Positions 1-12,156 of a stretch of 33,817 bases of DNA are shown here, one piece after another. The notes beneath the pieces are model-generated. The model ran no database searches. It worked only from the letters and a program-made list of their open reading frames with translations, and was not told the DNA's origin. The translations under genes and the position numbers were made by a program. This stretch comes from an uncultured Succiniclasticum sp. (GTDB lineage Bacteria; Bacillota; Negativicutes; Acidaminococcales; Acidaminococcaceae): contig CAJODT010000023.1 of assembly GCA_905233365.1 (NCBI GenBank), forward strand, positions 1-33,817. Reading direction: 5' to 3'. Every line of letters begins with the position of its first letter. Position 1 is the stretch's first letter.

Positions 1-4334
<4,334 letters not shown>

Positions 4335-4488
4335 ATCCTTACAGAAAGCCGATTCGGCTCTTACTGTTGTTTCAGAATTTATTGACTTCTTTGGACTCGT
4401 CCTCCTCTTACAGAGGACGCGCCCGCACATTCTTCTGGTTCGTTATTCGGTTCTCAAGGTTCCTATGTCGTCGGCTGACGACTTGCAT

Positions 4489-4517
4489 AGTTTACTACAT
4501 CGCAACGATGTTGTCAA
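4489..4517 (-). promoter_or_regulatory. rRNA promoter P2
   Basis: On the minus strand a perfect TTGACA (4512-4517) is followed after 17 bases by TAAACT (4489-4494; two mismatches). The spacer is almost entirely an inverted repeat, ACATCG-TTG-CGATGT (4497-4511). The sequence CAAGTCGTC recurs just downstream (4477-4485), as after P1. Tandem promoters of this kind are typical for rRNA operons. Confidence 0.6.
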
Positions 4518-4524
4518 CCACTTT

Positions 4525-4583
4525 TCTACGTTCTGTACTTTTCTTCGCTCGCGAAGAGCTTCAGAAAAGTACCCCGACGTAGA
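4525..4583 (-). other. long stem-loop between rRNA promoters P1 and P2
   Basis: The outer arms are TCTACGT (4525-4531) and ACGTAGA (4577-4583). The inner arms are GTACTTTTCT (4535-4544) and AGAAAAGTAC (4563-4572), and the apex is itself palindromic around TCGCTCGCGA. In P1 transcripts it would fold within about 20 bases of the start. No U-run follows, so it is not a simple intrinsic terminator. It could be a leader structure or protein-binding element; its function is unknown. Confidence 0.5.
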
Positions 4584-4606
4584 ATTCATCTTTCGACGAC
4601 TTGATT

Positions 4607-4635
4607 ATAATAGCACTTCTTTTTTCCCTTGTCAA
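4607..4635 (-). promoter_or_regulatory. rRNA promoter P1
   Basis: On the minus strand a perfect -35 TTGACA (4630-4635) is followed after 17 bases by TATTAT (4607-4612; one mismatch to TATAAT). Transcription would begin near 4600. The initial transcribed region contains CAAGTCGTC (4595-4603), which is repeated after P2. Confidence 0.75.
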
Positions 4636-4715
4636 CATCTTTTTGTTAAAAACTTTACATTTTTTTGGTGGAACTGAATCTACTGGTCTTTATATTTAAT
4701 AGCGTGTATTATATT

Positions 4716-4743
4716 TTGTTAATTTTAGAAAATATGGTATACT
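4716..4743 (+). promoter_or_regulatory. probable promoter of the flavoprotein-hydrogenase operon
   Basis: TTGTTA (4716-4721; 4 of 6) is followed after 16 bases by TATACT (4738-4743; 5 of 6), about 55 bases before the flavoprotein ATG. It lies in A/T-rich DNA and points away from the rRNA promoters, with which it shares a divergent intergenic region. Confidence 0.5.
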
Positions 4744-4797
4744 AGAATGAAAGCAGAAAACACAAAAATATCCTGCTTACAGAGGAAGGTAATCATC

Positions 4798-6630
4798 ATG
4801 AGCAAAATTACACTGGACATTCCCGAGAAGTCCCAAAAAGTTCTCGACGCAATGTACCAGACCATGGAAGGTCGCCTCGAAGCCAGTCCCGGCGGTGTTT
4901 GTCCAATTGACATCACCCTCTCCTTTGTACGCATGTGCCACACCCAGAGTTGTGGCAAATGCGTTCCCTGCCGTATCGGTTTGGGACCATTGGGAGATTT
5001 GCTTGAAAAAATACTGGATAACGAAGCGTCCCCGGAAGATCTGGAAATATTGCGTAAAACTGCTGAAAGTATTTTCCTTTCCGCAGACTGCGCTATCGGT
5101 TACGGCGCTGCCGAAATTGTATTGAACAGCCTGGCAGCCTTTGCAGACGAATATCAGGAACACATTCAGCACCACGACTGCCTGATGCATCAGAACCAGC
5201 CGGTACCCTGCCGTGTAGCCTGCCCGGCACACGTCGATATCCCCGGATATCTTTCATTAATTGCTGACGGCCGCAACGAAGACGCAATCCGTTTGATCAG
5301 AAAAGACAATCCGTTTCCCGCATCTTGCGGTTTCGTATGCGAACATCCCTGCGAAACAAACTGCCGTCGTAACATGATTGACGATGCCATCAACATTTGC
5401 GGTTTAAAACGTTACGCAGCAGAACACATAAAATCCGTTCCCGCTCCCAAACGCCTGCCGGAAACCGGCAAAAAAGTCGCCATCGTAGGCGGCGGCCCAG
5501 GCGGCCTGACTGCTGCTTATTACCTGCAGCTGATGGGACACCAGGTTACTATTATGGAACGCCTGGACAAACTGGGCGGTATGATCAGATATGGAATCCC
5601 GGCTTACCGTCTGCCGCGTGAATATCTGGATGCGGACATTAACCATATCCTCTCTACCGGCGTCAAAACACAATTCGGTATTTCTGTCGGTAAAGATTTT
5701 ACAGTTGAAGATTTGCGAAAAGAATACGACGCTGTCTATCTGGCTTTTGGCGCACATAACGCAAAAAAAATGCGTATTCCCGGAGAAGAAAGCGCTGGCG
5801 TCATTTCTGCCATTGATATATTACGTGAAGTAGGATACGGTAATCCACCCGACCTCACGGGCAAAAGAGTCATTATCGTAGGCGGCGGCAATGTAGCTAT
5901 GGACGTTGCCCGCACTTCGATACGCCTAGGCGCGGAAAAGGTGTATATCGCATACCGCCGCAGCCGCGCCGATATGCCGGCTCTGGATGAAGAAATCGAC
6001 GGTGCAATAGCCGAAGGCTGCGAACTGATGCAGTTGTATGCGCCCGACCATGTAGAAACAGATGAAAACGGCCACGTAAAAGCACTGGCCCTGCGTCCGC
6101 AGATCGCAGGACCTATCGAAGGCGGCCGCCCCAAACCTTACGACGCACCGGAACCGGTACTGGAACTTGCCTGTGATTTGATTGTCTCTGCCATCGGTCA
6201 GGATATCGAATGGCAGCACTTCAATCAACAGGGCATTCCGGTCAAAAAGGGCGTTATCGACGCAATGGCCGACGGCTCCATTGCCGGAAGCAATGGTATC
6301 TTCGCAGGTGGCGACTGCGTTACCGGTCCTGCTACCCTCATTCGTTCCATTGCCGCAGGTAAAGTAGCAGCCATCAACATTGACCGGTATCTCGGCTTCA
6401 ATCATAAACTGGATTTCGGCGTTCAGGCCGCAGCTCCTCACTTTATTGACCGCAAACCCTGCGGGCGCTGCAACATAAAAGACCGGGAAGCCGGTATCCG
6501 AAAACTCGATTTCAAAGCGGTAGGCCGGGGGCTTTCCGAAACAGAAGCAAAACAGGAAGCACTTCGTTGTCTCCGGTGTGATAAATTCGGCCTCGGCGCC
6601 TTAAAGCAGGGAGGGAATTTACCATGGTAA
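4798..6630 (+). CDS. NuoF-C-terminal/GltD-like iron-sulfur flavoprotein, NAD(P)-linked hydrogenase partner
   Basis: A 610-residue redox protein, probably the NAD(P)H-reacting partner of the hydrogenase encoded next. Residues about 30-123 match the iron-sulfur end of NuoF/HydB (C52, C55, C58 in SCGKCVPCRIG plus C98), but the FMN- and NADH-binding part of NuoF is absent. Residues about 125-610 resemble GltD/NfnB: a cysteine-rich domain (C138, C142, C177, C181, C185, C189), an FAD Rossmann motif GGGPGG (231-236), a second nucleotide motif GGGN (about 362-365), and C-terminal CxxC pairs. The start at 4798 is preferred over the in-frame ATG at 4747 because GAGGAAGG (4782-4789) sits 8 bases before it and homology begins there. 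The protein is cytosolic, with no signal peptide. It overlaps hydA by 7 bases. Similar NuoF-GltD fusions occur in NADP-linked formate dehydrogenases and Sporomusa-type transhydrogenases. Whether it uses NADH or NADPH, and whether it bifurcates electrons, cannot be read from sequence. Confidence 0.8.
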   Translation: MSKITLDIPEKSQKVLDAMYQTMEGRLEASPGGVCPIDITLSFVRMCHTQSCGKCVPCRIGLGPLGDLLEKILDNEASPEDLEILRKTAESIFLSADCAIGYGAAEIVLNSLAAFADEYQEHIQHHDCLMHQNQPVPCRVACPAHVDIPGYLSLIADGRNEDAIRLIRKDNPFPASCGFVCEHPCETNCRRNMIDDAINICGLKRYAAEHIKSVPAPKRLPETGKKVAIVGGGPGGLTAAYYLQLMGHQVTIMERLDKLGGMIRYGIPAYRLPREYLDADINHILSTGVKTQFGISVGKDFTVEDLRKEYDAVYLAFGAHNAKKMRIPGEESAGVISAIDILREVGYGNPPDLTGKRVIIVGGGNVAMDVARTSIRLGAEKVYIAYRRSRADMPALDEEIDGAIAEGCELMQLYAPDHVETDENGHVKALALRPQIAGPIEGGRPKPYDAPEPVLELACDLIVSAIGQDIEWQHFNQQGIPVKKGVIDAMADGSIAGSNGIFAGGDCVTGPATLIRSIAAGKVAAINIDRYLGFNHKLDFGVQAAAPHFIDRKPCGRCNIKDREAGIRKLDFKAVGRGLSETEAKQEALRCLRCDKFGLGALKQGGNLPW

Positions 6631-8333
6631 ATATCATTATAGATAAAAAGAATCTGCAGGTCCGTGACGACATCACGATTCTGCAGGCAGCCCGCGAAAA
6701 TGGTTTTTCTATTCCCACTTTATGCTATCTTGAAGGTCTGAATGAAATCGGCGCCTGCCGTTTATGCCTGGTAGAAGTGAAAGGCCAGCAACGTCTGGTT
6801 TCTTCCTGCAACACAAAAGTACGGGAAGGTATGGAAATTTCTACCCGCTCTGCAAAGGTCCGGATGGCCCGTCGTTTAAATGTTGAACTGATTTTATCCC
6901 AGCATAACTGCAACTGCCCTTCATGTCCACGTAACGGTAACTGTCAACTGCAGCGGGTTGCAGCTCAGCTAGGTATAAATATGGACACCTACCCCAAAAA
7001 ATACCGGCAGAAAGCCTGGGATAATGCTTTCCCGCTGAACCGCGACGAAACAAAATGTGTGCAATGCATGCGTTGCATCCAAGTTTGCGACCAAGTGCAG
7101 AACATGCATGTCTGGGATCTGGTCAATACCGGAAAACGTACCCGGGTCGGCATGGTACAAAACACCTGCACCCTATGCGGACAATGCATCACCCATTGCC
7201 CGGTCGCCGCATTAAGCGCACGGGACGACACAGATAAAATCTGGAACGCTCTGTCGGATCCGGAAAAAATCGTCATCGTGCAACCTGCGCCTGCTGTACG
7301 TACCGCCTGGGCCGAAGAAGCCAATGTTCCCAGAGAAATGGCTACTCCGGAAAAGTTGGCGGCTGCTCTGCGCCACCTGGGCTTTGATTACGTATTTGAC
7401 ACAAACTTCTCCGCAGACCTTACTATAATGGAAGAAAGTGCTGAATTAATTGAGCATATTGAAAATGCAGGCAAGTATCCTGTTCCCATGTTTACTTCCT
7501 GCTGCCCCGGCTGGATCCGATTCCTGAAAAAAGAATATCCGGAAATGGTCCACTACATGTCCACTTCCAAATCGCCTATGTCAATGTTCAGCGCAATTGC
7601 AAAAAGTTATTATGCCAAATTGCTGAATGTTTCACCGGAAAAAATCGTCTGTGTGGCCGTCATGCCCTGCGTAGCCAAAAAATACGAAGCCGATGTACCG
7701 GAAGTCAACAGTGAGCCCGGCCTAAAAGACACCGATTATGTTATTACAACCCGGGAATTAGTCCGTATGTTAAAAGCTGCCAATGTTGATATTGCCAAGC
7801 TAAAGCCGGAAGCCTTTGACAAACCCCTGGGAGAAGGAACCGGCGGCGCCGTTATCTTTGGTACCACCGGTGGCGTAATGGAAGCTGCAGTCCGTAATGC
7901 ATATTATATGCTGACAGGGAATAATCCGCCAAACCCGGATAATTTCATCCAGTGGAAATGGTTGGATCGCTGGCGTGAAACAGAAGTTACCGTGGCCGGC
8001 GTTACTCTGCGCCTGGCTGTCACCAGCGGCCTGGGTTGCGCCCGGGATCTTGTCGAAGCCATTAAAAATGGTTCTGCACATTACGACTTCGTGGAAGTTA
8101 TGGCCTGTCCCGGTGGCTGCAGCGGCGGCGGCGGCCAGCCTATCCATGAAGGCGAAGAACTGGCATGGGAACGCGGAAATTATCTGAAAGATCTTGACAA
8201 ACGTTCCAAGCTTCGCGTTTCTTATGAAAACCCGTATATTCAGGAACTGTATAAAAACTTCCTGGACAAACCCTTATCTGAAAAAGCAGAGCATTACTTG
8301 CATACCAATCAGGTTAATTGGACTATCGACTGA
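6624..8333 (+). CDS. hydA: [FeFe]-hydrogenase, CpI-like (M3 type)
   Basis: A 569-residue iron hydrogenase that interconverts protons and H2, about the length of Clostridium pasteurianum CpI. In order it has a [2Fe-2S] domain (C34, C45, C48, C62), a His/Cys [4Fe-4S] site (H94, C98, C101, C107), two [4Fe-4S] ferredoxin motifs (C145-C155 and C182-C192) and the H-cluster domain. All three signatures are intact: TSCCPGW (C293 for proton transfer, C294 as ligand), MPCVAKKYE (C349) and MACPGGCSGGGGQP (C495, C499). GGAGGG precedes the ATG. The start overlaps the flavoprotein end by 7 bases, so the two are probably translated together. The function inferred from this is NAD(P)H-linked H2 production or uptake during fermentation. 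The maturases HydE, HydF and HydG are not in the window. No NuoE/HydC-like subunit accompanies it, so it is not a standard HydABC bifurcating enzyme. Confidence 0.93.
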   Translation: MVNIIIDKKNLQVRDDITILQAARENGFSIPTLCYLEGLNEIGACRLCLVEVKGQQRLVSSCNTKVREGMEISTRSAKVRMARRLNVELILSQHNCNCPSCPRNGNCQLQRVAAQLGINMDTYPKKYRQKAWDNAFPLNRDETKCVQCMRCIQVCDQVQNMHVWDLVNTGKRTRVGMVQNTCTLCGQCITHCPVAALSARDDTDKIWNALSDPEKIVIVQPAPAVRTAWAEEANVPREMATPEKLAAALRHLGFDYVFDTNFSADLTIMEESAELIEHIENAGKYPVPMFTSCCPGWIRFLKKEYPEMVHYMSTSKSPMSMFSAIAKSYYAKLLNVSPEKIVCVAVMPCVAKKYEADVPEVNSEPGLKDTDYVITTRELVRMLKAANVDIAKLKPEAFDKPLGEGTGGAVIFGTTGGVMEAAVRNAYYMLTGNNPPNPDNFIQWKWLDRWRETEVTVAGVTLRLAVTSGLGCARDLVEAIKNGSAHYDFVEVMACPGGCSGGGGQPIHEGEELAWERGNYLKDLDKRSKLRVSYENPYIQELYKNFLDKPLSEKAEHYLHTNQVNWTID

Positions 8334-8367
8334 AGATAAAGTGTAATAGATTAAAAATTATATTATT

Positions 8368-8403
8368 AGCCCGGACGCTTACCAGCGGTTCCGGGCTTTT
8401 TTT
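8368..8403 (+). terminator. intrinsic terminator of the hydrogenase operon
   Basis: An 8-bp stem AGCCCGGA (8368-8375)/TCCGGGCT (8390-8397) with a 14-base loop runs directly into a T-tract (8397-8403). It lies 34 bases after the hydA stop. Confidence 0.9.
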
Positions 8404-8444
8404 GTAAAAAACATAACGGTATTGAAGATAATACCGTTATGTTT
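8404..8444 (-). terminator. intrinsic terminator of the XRE regulator gene
   Basis: A perfect 15-bp inverted repeat (8409-8423 and 8430-8444, beginning AAACATAACGG) has a 6-base loop. Read on the minus strand it is followed by a T-run. It lies about 40 bases beyond the minus-strand regulator stop and back to back with the hydA terminator, closing both converging transcripts. Confidence 0.85.
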
Positions 8445-8486
8445 AACTTTTTTATAAAATTTTATAAAAACTAATATCTTTTGGGT

Positions 8487-8732
8487 TTAAAATCGCCCAA
8501 TATCTTTATCGCTGACCAAATCGGCCAGGTCAATCTTTAACGCCTCTGCCAGAGAAACTAACAACGGGAAACTGGGACTTTGCTTCCCACATTCAATCCG
8601 GCTCAGATATTGATAGGATATGCCAAGTTTGGTCGCTAATACAGTTTGGTTCATACCTGCGATGGTACGGTAATACTTGACTTTTGCGCCTAAACGCCGA
8701 CACTTTTCCTGAAATGACTTTGACTCAGACAC
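8487..8732 (-). CDS. small XRE-family (Cro/C1-type) DNA-binding regulator
   Basis: An 81-residue protein made almost entirely of one helix-turn-helix domain (residues about 12-72). The recognition region is TKLGISYQYLSRIECGKQSP, typical of XRE/Cro-like repressors. It has no effector or dimerisation domain beyond this. The start is GTG at 8732, preceded by GGGAGGG. It is transcribed alone, converging on hydA, with its own terminator and an A/T-rich upstream region. It could regulate itself or the redox genes on either side, but no operator was identified. Its target is unknown. Confidence 0.85.
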   Translation of the reverse strand: MSESKSFQEKCRRLGAKVKYYRTIAGMNQTVLATKLGISYQYLSRIECGKQSPSFPLLVSLAEALKIDLADLVSDKDIGRF

Positions 8733-8934
8733 TATGGACCCTCCCTTAATTTATTTTAACTACTAAAAAATATATTACTGTTTATACTTTTATTAATATA
8801 ATATATTATAACACAAAAAAGCTACAAAAACCATTTTTTCAGAAATATTTTTATCTTTTAAAAGAATTTATAAAATGTAGCTACTAGATTTCAATAAATA
8901 ACCATTAAATACTTTCCTGCACAGCATATCGTTC
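8733..8934. other. A/T-rich intergenic region with candidate terminator
   Basis: About 200 bases, very A/T-rich. The minus-strand sequence TTATAATATATTATA (about 8799-8812) could supply a -10 for the XRE gene, but no convincing -35 is seen. The arms AGCTACA (8820-8826) and TGTAGCT (8876-8882), followed on the minus strand by TTTTTT (8815-8820), may form a weak terminator for the upstream DUF1667 operon. The loop is nearly 50 bases, so this is tentative. Confidence 0.35.
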
Positions 8935-9291
8935 CTACATATCCCTGCTGGCCACAATATTAACGCCCAGGCCCAAAATATCCGGTACGATCACATCCCC
9001 GGCCTTCACCGGCGCCTGCACGATTACATTCCGCAAGTACGCCACACACTCCGCAATCTTTCCTTTGGGCAGCACATCTGCCGAAACCACCGGCAGCAAC
9101 GGTAACAAGCCGCCTTGAATCCTAACCGTAGTCGTCAGCATACGCCGGGGATCTGTCACTTCCGTTTCTGCATATTTGGCGCCCCTGGGACAGGTGTTGC
9201 CCGTCACGCTGACAAACTTCCCGTTTTCTATAGTGACAGTCATTTCGCATCCCATGGGACACATGATGCAATTCATTACTTTTGTTTCCAT
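8935..9291 (-). CDS. DUF1667 cysteine-motif protein of a GlpA-type redox module
   Basis: A 118-residue protein of the DUF1667 family, usually encoded with GlpA-like and FAD-dependent oxidoreductases. Four N-terminal cysteines (C8, C11, C15, C34, in CIMCPMGC and NTCPRGAKY) form a likely iron-sulfur or metal site; the rest is a small beta-rich domain. It is probably a small electron-transfer or structural subunit of a complex with the two upstream flavoproteins. It is the last gene of the minus-strand series, 83 bases after the FAD oxidoreductase. A Met at residue 6 is an alternative start, because AAGGAA directly abuts the first ATG and leaves no normal spacing. The exact reaction is not known for this family. 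Confidence 0.8.
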   Translation of the reverse strand: METKVMNCIMCPMGCEMTVTIENGKFVSVTGNTCPRGAKYAETEVTDPRRMLTTTVRIQGGLLPLLPVVSADVLPKGKIAECVAYLRNVIVQAPVKAGDVIVPDILGLGVNIVASRDM

Positions 9292-9374
9292 TTCCTTGTC
9301 TCTTTCCTAAATTATATCCCAAATTAATTAACGATTCAGCATGTTGTACGCTTTACAATAATATTTGTTCAAGT

Positions 9375-10634
9375 TTACTTCGGCTGCAGACCCACTGTAA
9401 TCTTGTCATGCATCAGCGCCGTCTTTTCTGCAGGTATATCCAGCGTAACCATTTCACTGGGTTTTACCACCGGCAGCATCTTTTTCACAAGTACTTCATC
9501 GCCGCATTTCACTTCCAGCGTAACCTTGCGATCCGGGGCACCTACCCGCATGAAAAGACGTACCGTTTCCCCTTCTTCCGGCAGGTGAAGCACCTGCGGT
9601 ACACAGGTACGGACACCGTTAACAGGAGAAACTTCCACCGTGTTCACAGCCGGTATCAGTTTTCCCTGGGCCTCCAGCGCGGCAAATTTTCCGGCAATCT
9701 CTGCCTCATCGGAAACAAAGTCCACCAGGTCATGCACATGTACTACATTGCCGGCGGCATAGATACCTGGCAGGTTTGTCTGCCTCCGCTGGTCTACCCT
9801 GGGCCCATTGGTAAAAGGCGCGATTTCCACACCGGCGGCCATGGACAGTTCATTTTCCGGAATCAGCCCTACAGACAACAGCAGGGTATCGCATTCAATA
9901 TCAAACTCCGTACCGGGAATGGGGCGCATCTTTTCATCCACCTTTGCCACCGTAACGCCTTCCACCCGGTCCCGGCCTTTGATATTCAAAATCGTATGGG
10001 ACAGATACAGCGGAATCTCAAAGTCATATAAACACTGTACCATGTTCCGGGTCAGTCCGTTGGAATAGGGACAAATCTCACAGACCGCCTGCACCTTGCA
10101 ACCCTCCAGGCTCATACGGCGGGCCATGATGAGCCCGATATCGCCACTACCCAGAATCACTATCTTTTTCCCGGGAAGATAGCCTTCCATATTTACCATG
10201 CGCTGGGCCGCGCCTGCCGTAAACACACCGGCCGGACGTTCCCCTGCCGTACGGATGGCGCCCCGGGTACGTTCCCGGCAACCCATGGTCAGGATTACCG
10301 TTTTTCCCTGTACGGTAAATAAACCTTTCAACGGGCTTACCGCCGTTACCTGTTTATCTTTGGTAACAGAAAGCACCATGGTGTCCGTCATGGTTTCAAT
10401 TTCCTTTTTATCTTTGACCAGGTCAATACAGCGCCCTGCATAACCGGGGCCCGTCAATTCTTCCTTAAAATGATGCAGGCCGAACCCGTTATGGATGCAC
10501 TGCTGTAAAATGCCACCCAGTTCCCGGTCCCGTTCCAGCACCAGTATTTTTTTTGCACCATTCTGATACGCTGCGTAAGCGGCAGATAAACCGCCGGGGC
10601 CGCCGCCTACAATTACTACGTCATACAATTTCAT
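9375..10634 (-). CDS. NAD(P)/FAD-dependent oxidoreductase, pyridine nucleotide-disulfide family
   Basis: A 419-residue flavoprotein with an N-terminal FAD Rossmann motif GGGPGG (residues 10-15), a central GxGxxG motif for NAD(P) (ILGSGDIGLIMARRM), a GCRERTRGAIR segment typical of the GlpA-associated group, and a C-terminal FAD motif (GIYAAGNVV). There is no redox-active CxxC pair, so it is not a thioredoxin reductase. An upstream in-frame ATG at 10679 exists, but the Rossmann fold begins at the ATG at 10634, with GGAG about 12 bases before it, so the shorter form is preferred. It probably passes electrons between the GlpA-like dehydrogenase and NAD(P) or another carrier. It lies between the GlpA-like gene and DUF1667, all on the minus strand, and is likely cotranscribed with them. 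Substrate not determined. Confidence 0.82.
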   Translation of the reverse strand: MKLYDVVIVGGGPGGLSAAYAAYQNGAKKILVLERDRELGGILQQCIHNGFGLHHFKEELTGPGYAGRCIDLVKDKKEIETMTDTMVLSVTKDKQVTAVSPLKGLFTVQGKTVILTMGCRERTRGAIRTAGERPAGVFTAGAAQRMVNMEGYLPGKKIVILGSGDIGLIMARRMSLEGCKVQAVCEICPYSNGLTRNMVQCLYDFEIPLYLSHTILNIKGRDRVEGVTVAKVDEKMRPIPGTEFDIECDTLLLSVGLIPENELSMAAGVEIAPFTNGPRVDQRRQTNLPGIYAAGNVVHVHDLVDFVSDEAEIAGKFAALEAQGKLIPAVNTVEVSPVNGVRTCVPQVLHLPEEGETVRLFMRVGAPDRKVTLEVKCGDEVLVKKMLPVVKPSEMVTLDIPAEKTALMHDKITVGLQPK

Positions 10635-10711
10635 TTTAATTTCAACTCCAACGCCAAAACCGTTGTTAACTTCTTTCATCTTTCAGCTCTTGCAGCTTTA
10701 CTCTTCGCTTA

Positions 10712-12151
10712 CTAAAACTTTTTAAAATACAGTTCCGACCCCTGTCGTTCCTTCAGCACTTTTTCCACAGGAATATCCAATTCCCGTGCCAGTATCTGTG
10801 TCACCCTGGGACCGCAGAAACCGCCCTGGCAGCGGCCCATCCCGGCCCGTGTACGCCGCTTTATGCCGTCTACCGTACAGGCGCCCACCGGTTCATGGAT
10901 AGCATCGACAATCTCGCCTTCCGTCACGGTTTCGCAACGGCAGATTACACGGCCATACAATGGGTTCTTCTGAATCGCTTTCTGTTTTTCAGAAGCAGTC
11001 ATACGGTTAAAGGCTGTCTTCTTCGGCAACCGGCCATTCCAGGCAGCCTTTTTACGCAGCAACATTTCTTTTCCAAGAGCCTCCACCACCACTTCCGCGA
11101 TAGCCGGGGCTGCCGCTATACCCGGACTCTGAATGCCAGCAGCGTTAAAGAAGCCCGGAATCCTGGATGCGCCCAGGATAAAATCTCCTGTATCGGAAAC
11201 TGCCCGCAGCCCTGCAAATACCGTAATACATGCCCCCATAGGCAGATTGGGAACTAACTTTCTGGCACCGGCAATTATTTCATCCATACCGTCCGGTGTT
11301 ACGGATGTGTCCTCTTTGCTTATTTGTTCATTAGCGTTTGGTCCGATAAAGGTATTTCCATGGGTAGTAGTGCACACTAAAATGCCTTTGCTCTTTTCGC
11401 TGGGACAGGGGAACACAACCCCATACACCATCGAAGACGCCGCCGTCTTGTCAAACAGAATATATTCACCTTTGCGGGGCGTGATGACAAAGGAATCATC
11501 TCCCGCCAGTTTTGCTATCTCTTCTGCATAGACGCCTGCCGCATTGATCACAACTTTTGTTTGGATAGCGCCTTTTGTTGTGTTTACTACTGTTACAGCC
11601 CCGTCCTCTTTCACAAAACCGGTAACGGCGCAATCACGGATTACCTCAGCCCCGTTCTGTACTGCGCATTGGGCAAATGCAACTGCACAACCAAAAGGCC
11701 ATATCACACCAGCCGTGGGAGCCCACAAGGCAGCGCTGGCGGTTGTCAGGTTCGGCTCCTTTTCCAACACCTCTGCTTTTGTTAAAATCTGCAGACCTGG
11801 GACGCCATTTGCGTTACCCCGTTCCATCAATACCTGCAGTTTCTGCTCTTCCTCCGCATTGGTAGCCACCACCAGACTGCCGGTCCATTTAATATCCAGG
11901 TCAAGTTCTTCCTGTAACTGATGATACAGTACATTGCCCCGGACATTTGTTTTCTGCTTCCAGCTGCCCGTAGGCGCGTCAAAGCCTGCATGCAGCACAG
12001 CGCTGTTAGCCTTGGTGGTACCCGAAGCTACGTCCGGTTCCTTCTCTACCAAAATACAGCGCAGGTCATACCTGGAAAGTTCCCGCAATATAGCTGTGCC
12101 TACAATGCCGCCGCCAATTACAACTACATCTGTTTCTCTGAAAAAATTCAT
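10712..12151 (-). CDS. GlpA-like FAD-dependent dehydrogenase with BFD-type [2Fe-2S] domain
   Basis: A 479-residue flavoprotein of the D-amino-acid-oxidase/glycerol-3-phosphate dehydrogenase superfamily. The FAD motif GGGIVG is at residues 13-18. A C-terminal BFD-like domain carries C404, C406, C441 and C446 (VICRCE and GRCQGGFC), as in anaerobic GlpA. With the FAD oxidoreductase and DUF1667 protein it forms the three-gene module often annotated as an anaerobic glycerol-3-phosphate dehydrogenase in Firmicutes. L-2-hydroxyglutarate oxidase-like activity is an alternative, and no glpK or glpF is nearby to settle it. The ATG lies 5 bases after the gyrA stop, and its AAGGAA ribosome-binding site is built into the last gyrA codons, so translation is probably coupled to gyrA. 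No promoter was seen between them. Confidence 0.8.
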   Translation of the reverse strand: MNFFRETDVVVIGGGIVGTAILRELSRYDLRCILVEKEPDVASGTTKANSAVLHAGFDAPTGSWKQKTNVRGNVLYHQLQEELDLDIKWTGSLVVATNAEEEQKLQVLMERGNANGVPGLQILTKAEVLEKEPNLTTASAALWAPTAGVIWPFGCAVAFAQCAVQNGAEVIRDCAVTGFVKEDGAVTVVNTTKGAIQTKVVINAAGVYAEEIAKLAGDDSFVITPRKGEYILFDKTAASSMVYGVVFPCPSEKSKGILVCTTTHGNTFIGPNANEQISKEDTSVTPDGMDEIIAGARKLVPNLPMGACITVFAGLRAVSDTGDFILGASRIPGFFNAAGIQSPGIAAAPAIAEVVVEALGKEMLLRKKAAWNGRLPKKTAFNRMTASEKQKAIQKNPLYGRVICRCETVTEGEIVDAIHEPVGACTVDGIKRRTRAGMGRCQGGFCGPRVTQILARELDIPVEKVLKERQGSELYFKKF

Positions 12152-12156
12152 CTTAC

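Larger units (their letters stand above)
4335..4600 (-). other. rRNA operon leader with 16S processing-stem half
   Basis: Transcribed leader upstream of 16S, ending in the mature 5' end near 4334. Bases 4426-4444 on the complement read AACGAACCAGAAGAATGTG. This pairs almost perfectly with the spacer after 16S (2719-2739) and is the expected RNase III processing stem around the 16S precursor. A local hairpin sits at 4399-4418 (GTCCTC/GAGGAC). The complement of 4445-4463 (GGAACCTTGAGAACCGAAT) resembles the spacer copy at 2661-2679 and probably belongs to the antitermination region. The second promoter, P2, lies inside this leader. Confidence 0.7.

Noticed and set aside
4747-4797. Upstream ATG extending the flavoprotein by 17 residues
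   Set aside because: It overlaps the ribosome-binding site GAGGAAGG and lies only a few bases after the promoter -10; the start at 4798 fits better.
4798-6630. Calling the flavoprotein a complete NuoF/HydB subunit or glutamate synthase small chain
   Set aside because: It lacks the NuoF FMN/NADH domain, and no glutamate synthase large subunit is nearby; only the C-terminal cluster domain of NuoF is present.
7629-7644. Second parS-like site (TGTTTCACCGGAAAAA)
   Set aside because: It has three mismatches, breaks the palindrome and lies in the hydA coding sequence.
9282-10031. 249-residue plus-strand open frame
   Set aside because: It is the antisense shadow of the FAD oxidoreductase on the minus strand, which has clear Rossmann motifs.
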